This document shows positions 26,020 through 35,910 of a stretch of 64,000 nt of DNA, one piece after another. The DNA comes from an uncultured Bacilli bacterium (GTDB taxonomy: Bacteria; Bacillota_I; Bacilli_A; RFN20; CAG-631), in contig CAKPXF010000008.1 of assembly GCA_934201705.1 (NCBI GenBank), positions 25,696-89,695 of the forward strand, in the 5' to 3' direction. The notes under the pieces are model-generated. The model worked only from the letters and a program-made list of their open reading frames with translations. It made no database searches and was not told the DNA's origin. A program made the position numbers and the translations under genes. The first letter of the stretch is position 1. Every line of letters starts with the position of its first letter.

Positions 26020-27115
26020 AAGGGTTTTATTGTTTGGTGGATCGTATAATCCAATTCATCAAGGTCATATAAATGCAGCACTTGTGGCATATAATGCTAT
26101 AAATGCTGATGAAGTTTGGTTAATTCCTCGTAAATATAACTATGATGGCTCATTATTATTAGATGGCAAAATTAGAATTAATATGATAAAAATGGCAATT
26201 AAAGATTTGCCACAGTTTAAGATTTGTAAAATAGAATTAAATGATACAAACAAAGAATTAATTTATACTTATAATACTGCTAAGATTTTAGTAAATAAAT
26301 ATCCAAATATTGATTTTTATTTTCTAATTGGCGCTGATCAGCTTAATAATCTTATTCATTGGTATAATGCTAAGGAATTAACTACAATGTTTAAATTTGT
26401 TTGCTATTTAAGACCTGGTCATCCCTTAAATTATGAAATTGCCAAAGAATATAATGTTCAAGTTTTAGATGGAAATCAAATTGATGTTTCTTCAACATTG
26501 ATTCGTTCTGGATCATTTTCAAATTTAGATGACAATATAAAGAAGTATATATGTAAAAAGCAGCTTTATTTAAAAGAAAGAGTTATGCCACGTCTTCCTG
26601 AGGAAAGATTTATACATAGCTTATCAACGGCTCGTCTTGCTAAGCAAATAGCTAAATCTATCGATACAAATGCTAATAAAGCTTATGTTGCTGGTATATT
26701 ACACGATATTGCTAAGGGATTATCATTTGACCAAATAGAAAATATTGTTAAGGAGAATTATAAAAGCAAAATTAATTATCCAAAATACTGCTACCATGCT
26801 TATGCATCAGCATTTATTGCTAAACGCGATTTTGGTATAAACGATAAAGAAATTTTAAAGGCAATAAAAAATCATTGTCGACCAACTAAAACAATGTCTA
26901 AACTAGATAAAATTATTTATTGTGCTGATAAACTCGAACTAAGTCGTCCATTTGCCGATAGGTTAAATGTTATTAGAAATTTAGCATTTATTGACATAAA
27001 TAAATGCTTTATTGCAACAATGGAAGATCAACTTAACTTTTTAAAGGAATCAAATAGTAAGGTTGACCATAATTTAGTGAAAATGATAAGCTTTTATAAA
27101 GGAGAGAATAGCTAA
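26000..27115 (+). CDS. nadD: NadD-YqeK fusion: nicotinate-nucleotide adenylyltransferase plus HD hydrolase
   Basis: 371 residues joining two proteins that are separate in Bacillus. Residues 1-195 are NadD, which makes deamido-NAD from nicotinate mononucleotide and ATP: LFGGSYNPIHQGH nucleotide-binding motif, FLIGADQLNN, and VSSTLIR near the end. Residues about 200-371 are YqeK, an HD-domain protein (HSLSTARLAKQIA, GILHDIAKG, H..A) whose family cleaves diadenosine tetraphosphate. nadD-yqeK fusions are known in mollicutes. AAGGAA (25990-25995) can serve ATG 26000 or ATG 26006; the latter has the more usual longer spacing, so the start is uncertain by two codons. It overlaps yhbY by 20 bp and rsfS by one base. 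Confidence 0.93.
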   Translation: MLMGLNKRVLLFGGSYNPIHQGHINAALVAYNAINADEVWLIPRKYNYDGSLLLDGKIRINMIKMAIKDLPQFKICKIELNDTNKELIYTYNTAKILVNKYPNIDFYFLIGADQLNNLIHWYNAKELTTMFKFVCYLRPGHPLNYEIAKEYNVQVLDGNQIDVSSTLIRSGSFSNLDDNIKKYICKKQLYLKERVMPRLPEERFIHSLSTARLAKQIAKSIDTNANKAYVAGILHDIAKGLSFDQIENIVKENYKSKINYPKYCYHAYASAFIAKRDFGINDKEILKAIKNHCRPTKTMSKLDKIIYCADKLELSRPFADRLNVIRNLAFIDINKCFIATMEDQLNFLKESNSKVDHNLVKMISFYKGENS

Positions 27116-27453
27116 TGGAAGATATCGTATTAAAGGATATTGTAGAAGTTTTATTTGATAATAAAGCTAGTGATATTGTATATGTTGATGTAAGCACTGT
27201 TAATCCTTTAACTAATTATTACATTATATGCAGTGCTTCCTCATCTAGGCAAGCAAATGCTTTAGCAAAATATGCTGATGATGTTTTAACAAAGCATAAT
27301 ATTACTACTAAGCATATAGAAGGAAATGCACAAAGTGAATGGATTTTACTTGATGGTAATGATTATATTGTTCACATATTTGTAAATGAAGCAAGAAACA
27401 AATATAATCTTGAAAAAATGTGGTCTGATTTAAAATTTATTAGGGTTGGTTAA
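27115..27453 (+). CDS. rsfS: Ribosomal silencing factor RsfS
   Basis: 112 residues of the RsfS/Iojap family, which binds L14 on free 50S subunits and blocks joining with 30S under starvation. Typical segments are DIVYVDVS, TNYYIICSASSSRQANALA, HIEGNAQSEWILLDGNDYIVHIF and the ending YNLEKMWSDLKFI. The ATG shares its A with the nadD-yqeK stop, with AAAGGAG upstream. Confidence 0.95.
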   Translation: MEDIVLKDIVEVLFDNKASDIVYVDVSTVNPLTNYYIICSASSSRQANALAKYADDVLTKHNITTKHIEGNAQSEWILLDGNDYIVHIFVNEARNKYNLEKMWSDLKFIRVG

Positions 27454-27456
27454 AAT

Positions 27457-28125
27457 ATGAAGGTCTTATTAATTGTCGCAATGAAAAGCGAACTAGAATC
27501 TTTTTTAAACAAGCTTGAATATGAAACAATTTTTGTTTTGGGCCTTACTGTTTATAAAGCGAATATAAATAATGTTACTTTATATATTGGCAAAACCGAG
27601 GTTGGAAAGGTTAATGCAGCAATGATTACAACAGCATTAATACTAAAGCTAAAACCAAATTATGTTATTAATGCTGGAATTGGTGGTGGCTTAACTAGCT
27701 CTTTAAATTTACTTGATATTGTTGCTTCAACTAAAGTAGCCTACCATGATTTTGATTTGACTGCTTTTGGCTATAAAAAGGGTGAATTAGATGATCATAC
27801 ATTATATTTTAATGCATCAAAAAAATTATTATCGCTTCTTCCTAATGATGTTAAAAAAGGATTGATTGTATCAGGTGATCAATTTGTTTCTAAAGTTAAT
27901 AAAATGGATGAAATCAAAAATGATTTTAAAAAGGCCTTAGTTTGCGATATGGAAGGTGCAGCTATTGCACAAGTTGCTACTTTATTATCAAAAAAATTTA
28001 TTATTATAAGAGCAATATCAGATAATGTTTATTTACCTAAACATATTGACGTGTATGAAGATTATAAATATTTAGCCATTGATAAAGTTTCAACTATTGT
28101 CATCAATTTACTGAAAAGTATGTAA
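27457..28125 (+). CDS. mtnN: 5'-methylthioadenosine/S-adenosylhomocysteine nucleosidase
   Basis: Cleaves MTA and SAH to adenine plus the thioribose or ribosyl-homocysteine, recycling methylation and polyamine by-products. 222 residues. Signatures: an N-terminal MKSELESF with the conserved Glu, GIGGGLTSSLNLLDIV, SGDQFV, DMEGAAIAQVA and RAISDNV. It closes the operon begun by yqeG; a terminator follows. The released adenine can be used by Apt (7011). Confidence 0.94.
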   Translation: MKVLLIVAMKSELESFLNKLEYETIFVLGLTVYKANINNVTLYIGKTEVGKVNAAMITTALILKLKPNYVINAGIGGGLTSSLNLLDIVASTKVAYHDFDLTAFGYKKGELDDHTLYFNASKKLLSLLPNDVKKGLIVSGDQFVSKVNKMDEIKNDFKKALVCDMEGAAIAQVATLLSKKFIIIRAISDNVYLPKHIDVYEDYKYLAIDKVSTIVINLLKSM

Positions 28126-28160
28126 AACATAGACATTTCTATGTTTTTTTCTTTTTTTTT
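28124..28160 (+). terminator. Intrinsic terminator after mtnN
   Basis: AAAACATAGA (28124-28133) pairs perfectly with TCTATGTTTT (28138-28147) around a 4-nt loop, then a long T-rich tract. Confidence 0.88.
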
Positions 28161-28223
28161 ATAGATTATGAAGGCTTTTTATTATATAATAATAAAGGCA
28201 AACAATTATTGGAGGATTAAACA

Positions 28224-31200
28224 ATGAAGAAAATGTCGTTAACTAAACTTGGAATATTGCTTCTTACACCATTATTATTTATAACATCTTGTAATAAAGA
28301 TTTACCATATTCAAAAATTAGTGATTCAAGTAATAGTGCTACAAGTGACGTAAAGCATGAAGAAAATGATTATAAAAAAATATTAGCACCTAGCGTAGTT
28401 TCATTTTCAATTGATGATAATGAAATAAAATGGAGTGAAGTTAGTGGTGCAAGCTTTTATGATATTAATGTTAATGGAAAAATTATTGCCTCTAATATTA
28501 AAAAAACATCTTATAAAGTAAGTAGTGATATTATAAATCCACAATCGGGTGAAAAATATTTAATTAGCGTTAGAGCAATTGATGCAACTAAGCAAAACAA
28601 ATCAAACTATAAGTCATTTTTATTTGACAATAATTTAAAGTCAGACTCAATTTTTGATTATTATTTAAATGATGATAATACTACGCTTACTTTAAGCACA
28701 ATAAATAAAGCAAAGGAAAATTTAGTTACATCAAGCCTAGTTATTCCTAGTACAATTAATGGCTTTAGTGTTACTATAATAGGTGAAAATTTATTTAATA
28801 ACAATAAAAAAATTTCAAAAATTATTTTGCCAGATTCTATTAAGGAAATCCAAAATGGGGCCTTTATGGATTCAACGTTATCATCTATTTCATTAAATGA
28901 AAACTTACAATTAATTGGCAAAAATGCTTTTACAAGATGCTCTAAATTAACTAAAGTTACTATGCCAGATAGTGTAGTTACAATAGATAACTCTGCATTT
29001 TTGGGCTGTGGCTCTTTAAATGAAGTATCATTTTCTAATAATTCATCTTTACAAACAATTAATGCTGAAGCTTTTAAAAACTGTAGTAAATTGACAAGTT
29101 TTATTTTGCCTTCAATTGTTAATAGTATTGGAAGTAATGCTTTTGAAAATGCTGGCTTGACAACTTTTGATATGACAAATAATAAAATTATAAGCGAATT
29201 TCCTTCAAAAATGTTTTCTGGTTGTAAATTTGTAACTTACACTATTCCTTCCCAAATTAAGAAATTAAATGAAAGTGTATTTTTAAATTGCAATAGCTTA
29301 CAAACTCTTTTTGTAGATGAAAATACAGCAATTGCTGAAATACCTTCTACATTTATTAAGGGGTGTGGCTTATTAAAGTATTTTGGTAAAGCTTCTACAT
29401 ATGATGATAAATTGAAGAATCAAGTTATTATTAATATTCCAAGAACTGTAAAAGTAATAAATAGTGAAGCGTTTTCAAGCCTTAAAGCCACATCGATTAT
29501 ATTTGAGAATAATTCCTCATTGAATGAAATTAAGGATATGGCATTTTCAAGTAATAATTTAATTAGTGAAATTACTTTACCTGGAACATTACAATTTATC
29601 GGTAATTCAGCTTTTACAAATTGTAATAAATTAAAGGACATTACATTTAGTGATGTAAATAATCTTAAAAGAATTGGTAAGAATGCTTTTAATGGTACTA
29701 GCTTTCTTTCAAGTTTTGAAAATAATAGAATAGTAATTGGCAATGTTTTTTATAAAGCATCAACTGATGATAAGAAACAAGAATCATTTACATTTGATGA
29801 TAATGTTGTTTCAATTTCAGCAGAAGCCTTTAAAAATAGTACATGCAAAAATTTTACATTCTCTAAAAATTTAATATATATTGACGAAGAAGCTTTTAAA
29901 GGAAGTAAAATGACTTCTTTAGCTTTTCCAGATTCTTTACTTGAAATTGGAAATAATGCATTTAGTGAATGCAAGTCTTTAACAAATGCTTCATTTAGTG
30001 CAACTTCCTCTTTAAATAGTTTTGGTGAAGGAACTTTTAAAGATTGTACTGCATTAAAATCATTAAATATCCCTGCATCTATTTGCACATTACCAAAAGA
30101 TTTTTTAGCAATGAGTAATCTTAATGTTTCCGCACTTGAAACTATTACTCTTAATAATTCATTATCTACTATTGAAGAAAACGCCTTTAAAAATTGTAGT
30201 TCATTAAAAAGCGTTACTCTACCAAATAGTGTTAAAAAAATTGCGAATAGTGCTTTTATTAATACAACATCATTAAATCATTTTATAATTAGTGAAAATT
30301 CCTCACTTGAAGTAATAAGTACTAGTGCTTTTGAAAATTCTTCACTTGAAAGTATTTATTTACCTAAAAGCTTAATTGATTTGCAAACAATGTGCTTTAA
30401 GAATTGTACTTCGTTAAGTGAGGTTAACTTTTCAAATAATGCTTTTAATAATAGTGAAGAAAAAGTATTAAATGAATTAGTGTTTGAAAATTGTACATCA
30501 TTAAAGGAAATTACTTTACCTGACAGTATTACTACTATAAAGGAAAATGCTTTCAAGGATGCAACCTCTTTATTAACAATTAATACTAAGGCAAATGAAA
30601 TTGATAGTAATGCCTTTAATAATACAGCCTTTTCAAAGAGCTTTACTGATGGTATTGTGAACTTTAATGGAATTTTATTGCAATATACTGGAAATGCTAG
30701 TAATGTTGTTATTCCAAGTGATGTAAAAATAATTGGTAAAAATGCTTTTAAGGGAAATAGCAAGGTAGTAACAATTCATATTCCAACAAATGTTGAAACT
30801 ATTAAAGAATCAGCTTTTGAAAACTGTTTTGCATTAAAAGAAATAATTGTTGATGGAAAGGCTTCTTCATTGAATGATATTGAAAACAATGCCTTTAGCA
30901 ATTGTATTTCTCTTGAAAATATTTCTTTTTCTAGTACAATTAATAAAATAGGTGAATATGCCTTCTATAATTGCTACAAATTAAAAAATATTACTTTAGA
31001 AAGTGAATATTTAAGCATAATTGAAAAATATTCGTTTGCAAATTGTAATAGCCTTGATGATATAAAATTATCATCTTCAATTGTTAAAATTGATGATTAT
31101 GCCTTCTTCCATTGTAATTTAAAGGAAGTAATTATTCCAAGCTCTGTTTTAGAAATAGGCGATTATGCTTTTTCAAATAATGGTCTTGCTGACAATATCT

Positions 31201-32159
31201 TATTAGATCCTTCTTCTTGGTCAATTACACCATCATTAAAAAAGCTTACTTTTGCAAATAACTCATTAATTAATAAAATTGGAAAATATGCTTTTTTAAA
31301 TAATATTATTGATGAAATAACTCTTCCTGATAATGAAATTTATTTAGATGAATATTGCTTTAGCGGCTCTAGTAAAATAAAGTCATTTACCATAAAGAAT
31401 TCATATTATGTAACTCAAGGAATAATTGCCAATTCTAACAGCGTCAATAAGGTTAGCATTTCTTCATCTAAAAGCTTATTATCTGCTTTTGGAGGAAATA
31501 TTTTAGATGTTCCTAATACTTTAAATACTATAGAGGTTACTGATGGTGATAGTATTTTACCATATGCATTTTCAAGCTTTGGAATGGTAAAAGAAATAAT
31601 ATTACCTGAAAGCATTAAATCAATTGGTGAATATGCTTTCTATGGATGTTATTCTATTAAAAGCATTAATATTAGTAATGTTAATAAAATTTATGCTAAT
31701 GCCTTCACAGGATGTAGTAATTTAGAAACAATTAATTTTTCTTCTGCACTTGAATATATTGGGTCTAAGGCTTTTATGGCTACAAAATATATTAATACAC
31801 TTGATAAAGAAGAATTCGTAATGATAAATAATGTTTTAATTAAATATAATGGTAATGCAGAAAATGTTGTGTTACCAAATAATGTTACATCTATTGCAGG
31901 AGGTGCTTTCGCTGGAAACCATTCTATAAAGAAAATAACTTTAAGTGAAAATACAAAATTATTATGTAATGGTGCTTTTGATTCATGCATTAATTTAAAA
32001 GAAATTGAAGTAAATTATAAAGGACTTGTTGAAATTGAGTTAGAAATTTTTGATACTCTACCACAAGGATTTATAGTTAAAGTATTTAAAGATTCTTTAA
32101 GTTTATATGATAATGATATATATTGGTCATTATATGATAATAATATTAAAACAAAGTAA
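28224..32159 (+). CDS. Giant BspA-type leucine-rich-repeat surface lipoprotein
   Basis: 1311 residues, the largest protein here. A signal peptide ends in the lipobox ITSC (Cys about 23), so it is probably lipid-anchored outside the membrane. Residues about 50-130 look like a fibronectin-III-type beta domain (IKWSEVSGASFYDINVNG). From about 150 to the end there are dozens of ~23-residue BspA (LRR_5) repeats with the pattern Ix.xxAFxxCxxLxxIxLPxSV. BspA proteins of gut and oral microbes bind host proteins or other bacteria; that role is inferred. It interrupts a housekeeping region between mtnN and nusB, with its own ribosome site (TGGAGG) and a TATAAT at 28185-28190. Several long minus-strand frames inside it are shadows of the repeats. 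Confidence 0.9.
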   Translation: MKKMSLTKLGILLLTPLLFITSCNKDLPYSKISDSSNSATSDVKHEENDYKKILAPSVVSFSIDDNEIKWSEVSGASFYDINVNGKIIASNIKKTSYKVSSDIINPQSGEKYLISVRAIDATKQNKSNYKSFLFDNNLKSDSIFDYYLNDDNTTLTLSTINKAKENLVTSSLVIPSTINGFSVTIIGENLFNNNKKISKIILPDSIKEIQNGAFMDSTLSSISLNENLQLIGKNAFTRCSKLTKVTMPDSVVTIDNSAFLGCGSLNEVSFSNNSSLQTINAEAFKNCSKLTSFILPSIVNSIGSNAFENAGLTTFDMTNNKIISEFPSKMFSGCKFVTYTIPSQIKKLNESVFLNCNSLQTLFVDENTAIAEIPSTFIKGCGLLKYFGKASTYDDKLKNQVIINIPRTVKVINSEAFSSLKATSIIFENNSSLNEIKDMAFSSNNLISEITLPGTLQFIGNSAFTNCNKLKDITFSDVNNLKRIGKNAFNGTSFLSSFENNRIVIGNVFYKASTDDKKQESFTFDDNVVSISAEAFKNSTCKNFTFSKNLIYIDEEAFKGSKMTSLAFPDSLLEIGNNAFSECKSLTNASFSATSSLNSFGEGTFKDCTALKSLNIPASICTLPKDFLAMSNLNVSALETITLNNSLSTIEENAFKNCSSLKSVTLPNSVKKIANSAFINTTSLNHFIISENSSLEVISTSAFENSSLESIYLPKSLIDLQTMCFKNCTSLSEVNFSNNAFNNSEEKVLNELVFENCTSLKEITLPDSITTIKENAFKDATSLLTINTKANEIDSNAFNNTAFSKSFTDGIVNFNGILLQYTGNASNVVIPSDVKIIGKNAFKGNSKVVTIHIPTNVETIKESAFENCFALKEIIVDGKASSLNDIENNAFSNCISLENISFSSTINKIGEYAFYNCYKLKNITLESEYLSIIEKYSFANCNSLDDIKLSSSIVKIDDYAFFHCNLKEVIIPSSVLEIGDYAFSNNGLADNILLDPSSWSITPSLKKLTFANNSLINKIGKYAFLNNIIDEITLPDNEIYLDEYCFSGSSKIKSFTIKNSYYVTQGIIANSNSVNKVSISSSKSLLSAFGGNILDVPNTLNTIEVTDGDSILPYAFSSFGMVKEIILPESIKSIGEYAFYGCYSIKSINISNVNKIYANAFTGCSNLETINFSSALEYIGSKAFMATKYINTLDKEEFVMINNVLIKYNGNAENVVLPNNVTSIAGGAFAGNHSIKKITLSENTKLLCNGAFDSCINLKEIEVNYKGLVEIELEIFDTLPQGFIVKVFKDSLSLYDNDIYWSLYDNNIKTK

Positions 32160-32173
32160 AGGAAGTTTTAGTT

Positions 32174-32608
32174 ATGGAAAATGAAAATATTAGTAGAAGT
32201 ACAATACATGAGCTTGCAATGAAATGTATTTTTGAATATTTATTTTACGAAGCATACAAATCAGATTATGTAAAAAAATCACTTGAAGAAATTGTTGAGG
32301 ATGTAATGGAAGTAAAATTTAATGATTGTGATGTGTTTTTTAGAGCTATTGTTTTTGAAACTATAAAAAATAAAAGTGAATATATTTCAATAATTGAGCC
32401 AAAACTTGTAAAATGGAAATTTGAACGCCTATGTTTAACAGATCAAGCTATATTATTGCTAGCAACGAGTGAAATAATTAATAATCGTGTTCCTAAAGCT
32501 GTAGGTATAGATGTCGCTATCGATTTAGCACATAAATATTGTGATGACAAATCTTATAAATACATTAATAAAGTTTTAGATAGAATTGGAAATGAAAATG
32601 CAAACTGA
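32174..32608 (+). CDS. nusB: Transcription antitermination factor NusB
   Basis: 144 residues, the all-helical RNA-binding protein that works with NusE in rRNA antitermination. Recognisable segments are STIHELAMKCIFEYLF at the start, LTDQAILLLATSEI and VAIDLAHKYCDDKSYKYINKVLDRI at the end. The N-terminal half is more divergent than the C-terminal half. It ends in TGA inside xseA, which shows TGA used as a stop. nusB-xseA-xseB-dxs is a common Firmicute order. Confidence 0.92.
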   Translation: MENENISRSTIHELAMKCIFEYLFYEAYKSDYVKKSLEEIVEDVMEVKFNDCDVFFRAIVFETIKNKSEYISIIEPKLVKWKFERLCLTDQAILLLATSEIINNRVPKAVGIDVAIDLAHKYCDDKSYKYINKVLDRIGNENAN

Positions 32609-33875
32609 TGATTATATTAGTGTTAGTGAATTAAATGTCTATATAAAATCCTATTTAGAAAATAATTATTTTTTACAGGATGTCTATGTAAAGGGTGAAA
32701 TATCTAATTTTAAACGACATCAATCTGGAACCTTATATTTTGCAATTAAGGATGATAAAGCCGCCATTAATGTTTTAATGTTTCCTCAATATGCTAATAA
32801 GTTAAAAGTCCCTTTAAAGGATGGAGATTTAATTTTAATTAAGGGGCACATAAGTGTTTATGAAGCTAGGGGAACATATTCTTTAAATGCTACAGAAATA
32901 ATTTTTGATAGCAAGGGAATGCTTTTAATTCAATATGAAGAATTAAAAAGAAAATTAGCTAGTGAGGGATTATTCTCATTAGATCATAAAAAGCCAATTC
33001 CACTTTACCCATTTAAAATAGGATTAATTACGGCTAATCCAAGTGCTGCTATAAAGGATATGATAAGAACAATTAAAAATAGATGGAAGGTGGCACAAAT
33101 TTATGTTTTTCCTTGCTTAGTTCAAGGTAGTGAGGCAAAATATGATATTTGTAAAAAAATTGCTCTTGCTGATTCTTATAATTTAGATGTTTTGATTTGT
33201 GGAAGAGGTGGAGGATCAATTGAAGATTTATGGCCATTTAATGAAGAAATGGTGGCTTATGCAATTTATAATTGCAAAACGCCAATAATTTCTGCAGTAG
33301 GACATGAAATTGATACGACAATTGCTGATTATGTTGCTGATGCTAGAGGCTTAACACCAACCGATGGGGCAATTAAAGCTACAAGCAATTTAAATGATGT
33401 TTTATATTTAATAAATATAAACCGTAATAAACTTCTTATAAGTTTTAATAACTTAATAAAATATCAAAGAAATGTTTTAAATAATTTAAAAAATAGCTAT
33501 GTTTTACAAAACCCAATAAAAATTTATGAAAATCTAAGGTACAAGGTTGATGATTTAGAAAACCATTTACTATCATATATCAATGATTTTATACATAATA
33601 TTAGAATGGATTTACTTTCTTATAATGAGCGTTTAAAGCATGCTATTACAAAAATTTTAAATGAAAAACAATCAAGTTATAAGGTAAATATAACTAAGCT
33701 TGATAGTTTGAGTCCATTAAAAATAATTTCAAGAGGTTATTCTTATGCTACATTTAACCATAAAGTAATAAAATCAGTAGACGATATAAATATTAATGAT
33801 GAAATAGAAATGGCATTGATTGATGGAAACGTAAAAGCTAAAATTGTATCAAAGGAGAAGAAAAATGGAAAATGA
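32592..33875 (+). CDS. xseA: Exodeoxyribonuclease VII large subunit
   Basis: Single-strand exonuclease VII large subunit, 427 residues. N-terminal OB-fold (VYVKGEISNFKRHQSGTLYFAIKD) followed by the catalytic domain with LITANPSAAIKD, GRGGGSIEDLWPFNEE and ISAVGHEIDTTIADYVAD, then a long coiled coil. The start is one of ATG 32592 or 32598 within the end of nusB (17-bp overlap from 32592); a TTG at 32586 is less likely. It ends 11 bp inside xseB. Confidence 0.94.
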   Translation: MKMQTDDYISVSELNVYIKSYLENNYFLQDVYVKGEISNFKRHQSGTLYFAIKDDKAAINVLMFPQYANKLKVPLKDGDLILIKGHISVYEARGTYSLNATEIIFDSKGMLLIQYEELKRKLASEGLFSLDHKKPIPLYPFKIGLITANPSAAIKDMIRTIKNRWKVAQIYVFPCLVQGSEAKYDICKKIALADSYNLDVLICGRGGGSIEDLWPFNEEMVAYAIYNCKTPIISAVGHEIDTTIADYVADARGLTPTDGAIKATSNLNDVLYLININRNKLLISFNNLIKYQRNVLNNLKNSYVLQNPIKIYENLRYKVDDLENHLLSYINDFIHNIRMDLLSYNERLKHAITKILNEKQSSYKVNITKLDSLSPLKIISRGYSYATFNHKVIKSVDDININDEIEMALIDGNVKAKIVSKEKKNGK

Positions 33876-34086
33876 AAAAAAATTGTCTTTTGAAGAGGCG
33901 TTGAATAAACTTCAGGATGCAGTAAATAAGCTTGAATCAAATGATGTAAAGCTTGACGAGGCCTTTAAATTATTTGAAGATGGTTTGGCCTATGCTAAAA
34001 TGTGTGAGGAAGAATTAACAAATATTGAAGATAAGGTTGCAAAGGTTTTACATGATGATAAATTTATAGATTTAAAAGAAGAGTAG
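33865..34086 (+). CDS. xseB: Exodeoxyribonuclease VII small subunit
   Basis: 73 residues, two-helix small subunit that packs on the XseA coiled coil. The signature SFEEALNKLQDAVNKLESNDVKLDEAFKLFEDGLAYAKMCEEEL is intact. The ATG at 33865 follows AAAGGAGAAG; an in-frame TTG at 33844 would translate the ribosome site itself. It overlaps xseA by 11 bp. Confidence 0.94.
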   Translation: MENEKKLSFEEALNKLQDAVNKLESNDVKLDEAFKLFEDGLAYAKMCEEELTNIEDKVAKVLHDDKFIDLKEE

Positions 34087-34089
34087 AGT

Positions 34090-35910
34090 ATGGAAATAAA
34101 GGATATTGAGAATGATTTATTTTTAAAAAATATGAGCAATGACGAATTAAAGGCTTTAGCTAAAGATATTCGTTCTTTTATTCTTGAAAATGTTTCAAAA
34201 ACTGGCGGACATTTATCATCTAATTTAGGTGATGTTGAATTAATAATAGCCATTCATAAATTTTTTAATTTAGATAATGATAAGTTATTATTTGATGTAG
34301 GCCATCAGGCTTATACGCATAAAATATTAACAGGAAGAGCTAAAAACTTTGATAGCTTAAGAAAAATAAATGGCCTTTCTGGCTTTTTAAGTAGTAATGA
34401 AAGTAAATATGATATTTTTGAATCCGGTCATTCTTCTACATCTATTTCAACAGCAATGGGGATGGCTATGGCTCGTGATGCTAATAATGAAAGTTATGAA
34501 ATAATTGATGTGATTGGTGATGGCTCAATTGCTAATGGTGTTGCTTTTGAGGCTTTAAATAATATAAAAGCTAACAAAAATAAAATTATTATAGTTTTAA
34601 ATGATAATGATATGGCCATTCAAGCGTCTGTTGGAGCAATTGCTAAATCATTTAATAATGTAAGAACTAGTAAGACATATGGGAAAGCTAAAAATAAGTT
34701 TCTAAAGCTATTTAAGAAATCTCCTAAATTTGTTAACTTTACTAGTAGATTTGTTCATCGATTAGCTTTGATTTTTAGATCTGATAATTTTTTTGATAAC
34801 TTTAATATTTCTTATTTAGGTCCTATAGATGGCCATGATTTTAAACAGCTTGAAAAAGCTTTTAAAAAAGCCAAGGAATACCCAAATTCAATTTTAGTTC
34901 ATGTTAAAACAAAAAAAGGTTATGGCTATGAATATTCATTAAATGATGAAATTGGAAAATATCATGGGATTCCTCCATTTGATTTAAAAACTGGTATGCC
35001 TTTAAAAGAAATTAATATGAGCTTTACTATTAAAGCTTCTAAAATTTTATATGATTTATTAAAAAATGATAAAGATGTTTATTTAATATCTTCAGCAATG
35101 GTTTATTGTACAAACCTTATTGACTGCTTTAATGATTTTAAGGATAGATGTATTGATGTTGGAATAGCTGAAGAGCATTCAATAGCTTTTGCTAATGGTC
35201 TTGCTCTTTTAAATAAAAAACCATTTGTTTCAATATACTCAACATTTATGCAAAGAGGCTATGATGAAATAGTTCATGATGTTTGTAGAATAAATTCTAA
35301 TGTTACTTTTTTTATAGATAGAGCAGGAATTGTTGGTGAGGATGGAAAAACACATCAAGGTATTTATGATGTTTCTTTTTTATATCCATTAGAAAATTCA
35401 ATAATTGCAATGGTATCATCTATTAAATATTTTAAAGGAATTGTTAACTGTTTAAGTAACATAAAATGTCCTAAATTTATTCGCTATCAAAAAATTGAAT
35501 GTGACGATGAAGACGATGATTTAAATATAGAATTTGCTAAATTTATATATGAAATATATAATGAAGATAACAAAATTAGTATTATAGCCGTAGGAAATTC
35601 TTGCATGAAATTAAAAGAACTAATTATAAAGGATAATCTAAATATTAATTTAATTAATCCTATATTTTTAAAACCGCTTGATTATGATTGCTTAAATAAA
35701 ATAAAAGACACACGTGTTATTTTATATGACAATACTAGCGTTTATGATGGCTTTTGTAGTGAAATAGTGAAATATTATAATGGCATTAATAAAAAAATTG
35801 AAATTATGTGCTTAGAGGATAAATTTATTATTCATGGCAATTATTATGATGTGTTAAAATCATTGAATTTAGATGAAGAAAGTATTCTTAGGAAGATTAT
35901 ATATGAATAA
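34090..35910 (+). CDS. dxs: 1-deoxy-D-xylulose-5-phosphate synthase
   Basis: First enzyme of the MEP isoprenoid pathway: joins pyruvate and glyceraldehyde-3-phosphate using thiamine diphosphate. 606 residues, slightly short. TPP-binding GDGSIANGVAFEALNN, the catalytic region HVKTKKGYGYEY, and the transketolase-like Pyr domain with DVGIAEEHSIAFANGLA and IDRAGIVGEDGKTHQGIYD are seen. Its presence implies the MEP rather than the mevalonate route. ispA, usual upstream of dxs, is absent here. It overlaps tlyA by 8 bp (ATGAATAA). Confidence 0.94.
   Translation: MEIKDIENDLFLKNMSNDELKALAKDIRSFILENVSKTGGHLSSNLGDVELIIAIHKFFNLDNDKLLFDVGHQAYTHKILTGRAKNFDSLRKINGLSGFLSSNESKYDIFESGHSSTSISTAMGMAMARDANNESYEIIDVIGDGSIANGVAFEALNNIKANKNKIIIVLNDNDMAIQASVGAIAKSFNNVRTSKTYGKAKNKFLKLFKKSPKFVNFTSRFVHRLALIFRSDNFFDNFNISYLGPIDGHDFKQLEKAFKKAKEYPNSILVHVKTKKGYGYEYSLNDEIGKYHGIPPFDLKTGMPLKEINMSFTIKASKILYDLLKNDKDVYLISSAMVYCTNLIDCFNDFKDRCIDVGIAEEHSIAFANGLALLNKKPFVSIYSTFMQRGYDEIVHDVCRINSNVTFFIDRAGIVGEDGKTHQGIYDVSFLYPLENSIIAMVSSIKYFKGIVNCLSNIKCPKFIRYQKIECDDEDDDLNIEFAKFIYEIYNEDNKISIIAVGNSCMKLKELIIKDNLNINLINPIFLKPLDYDCLNKIKDTRVILYDNTSVYDGFCSEIVKYYNGINKKIEIMCLEDKFIIHGNYYDVLKSLNLDEESILRKIIYE

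Noticed and set aside
30356..30763. Long minus-strand frames (85-135 codons) inside the BspA gene.
   Set aside because: They are opposite-strand shadows of the repeats, lack ribosome sites and have no recognisable homology.
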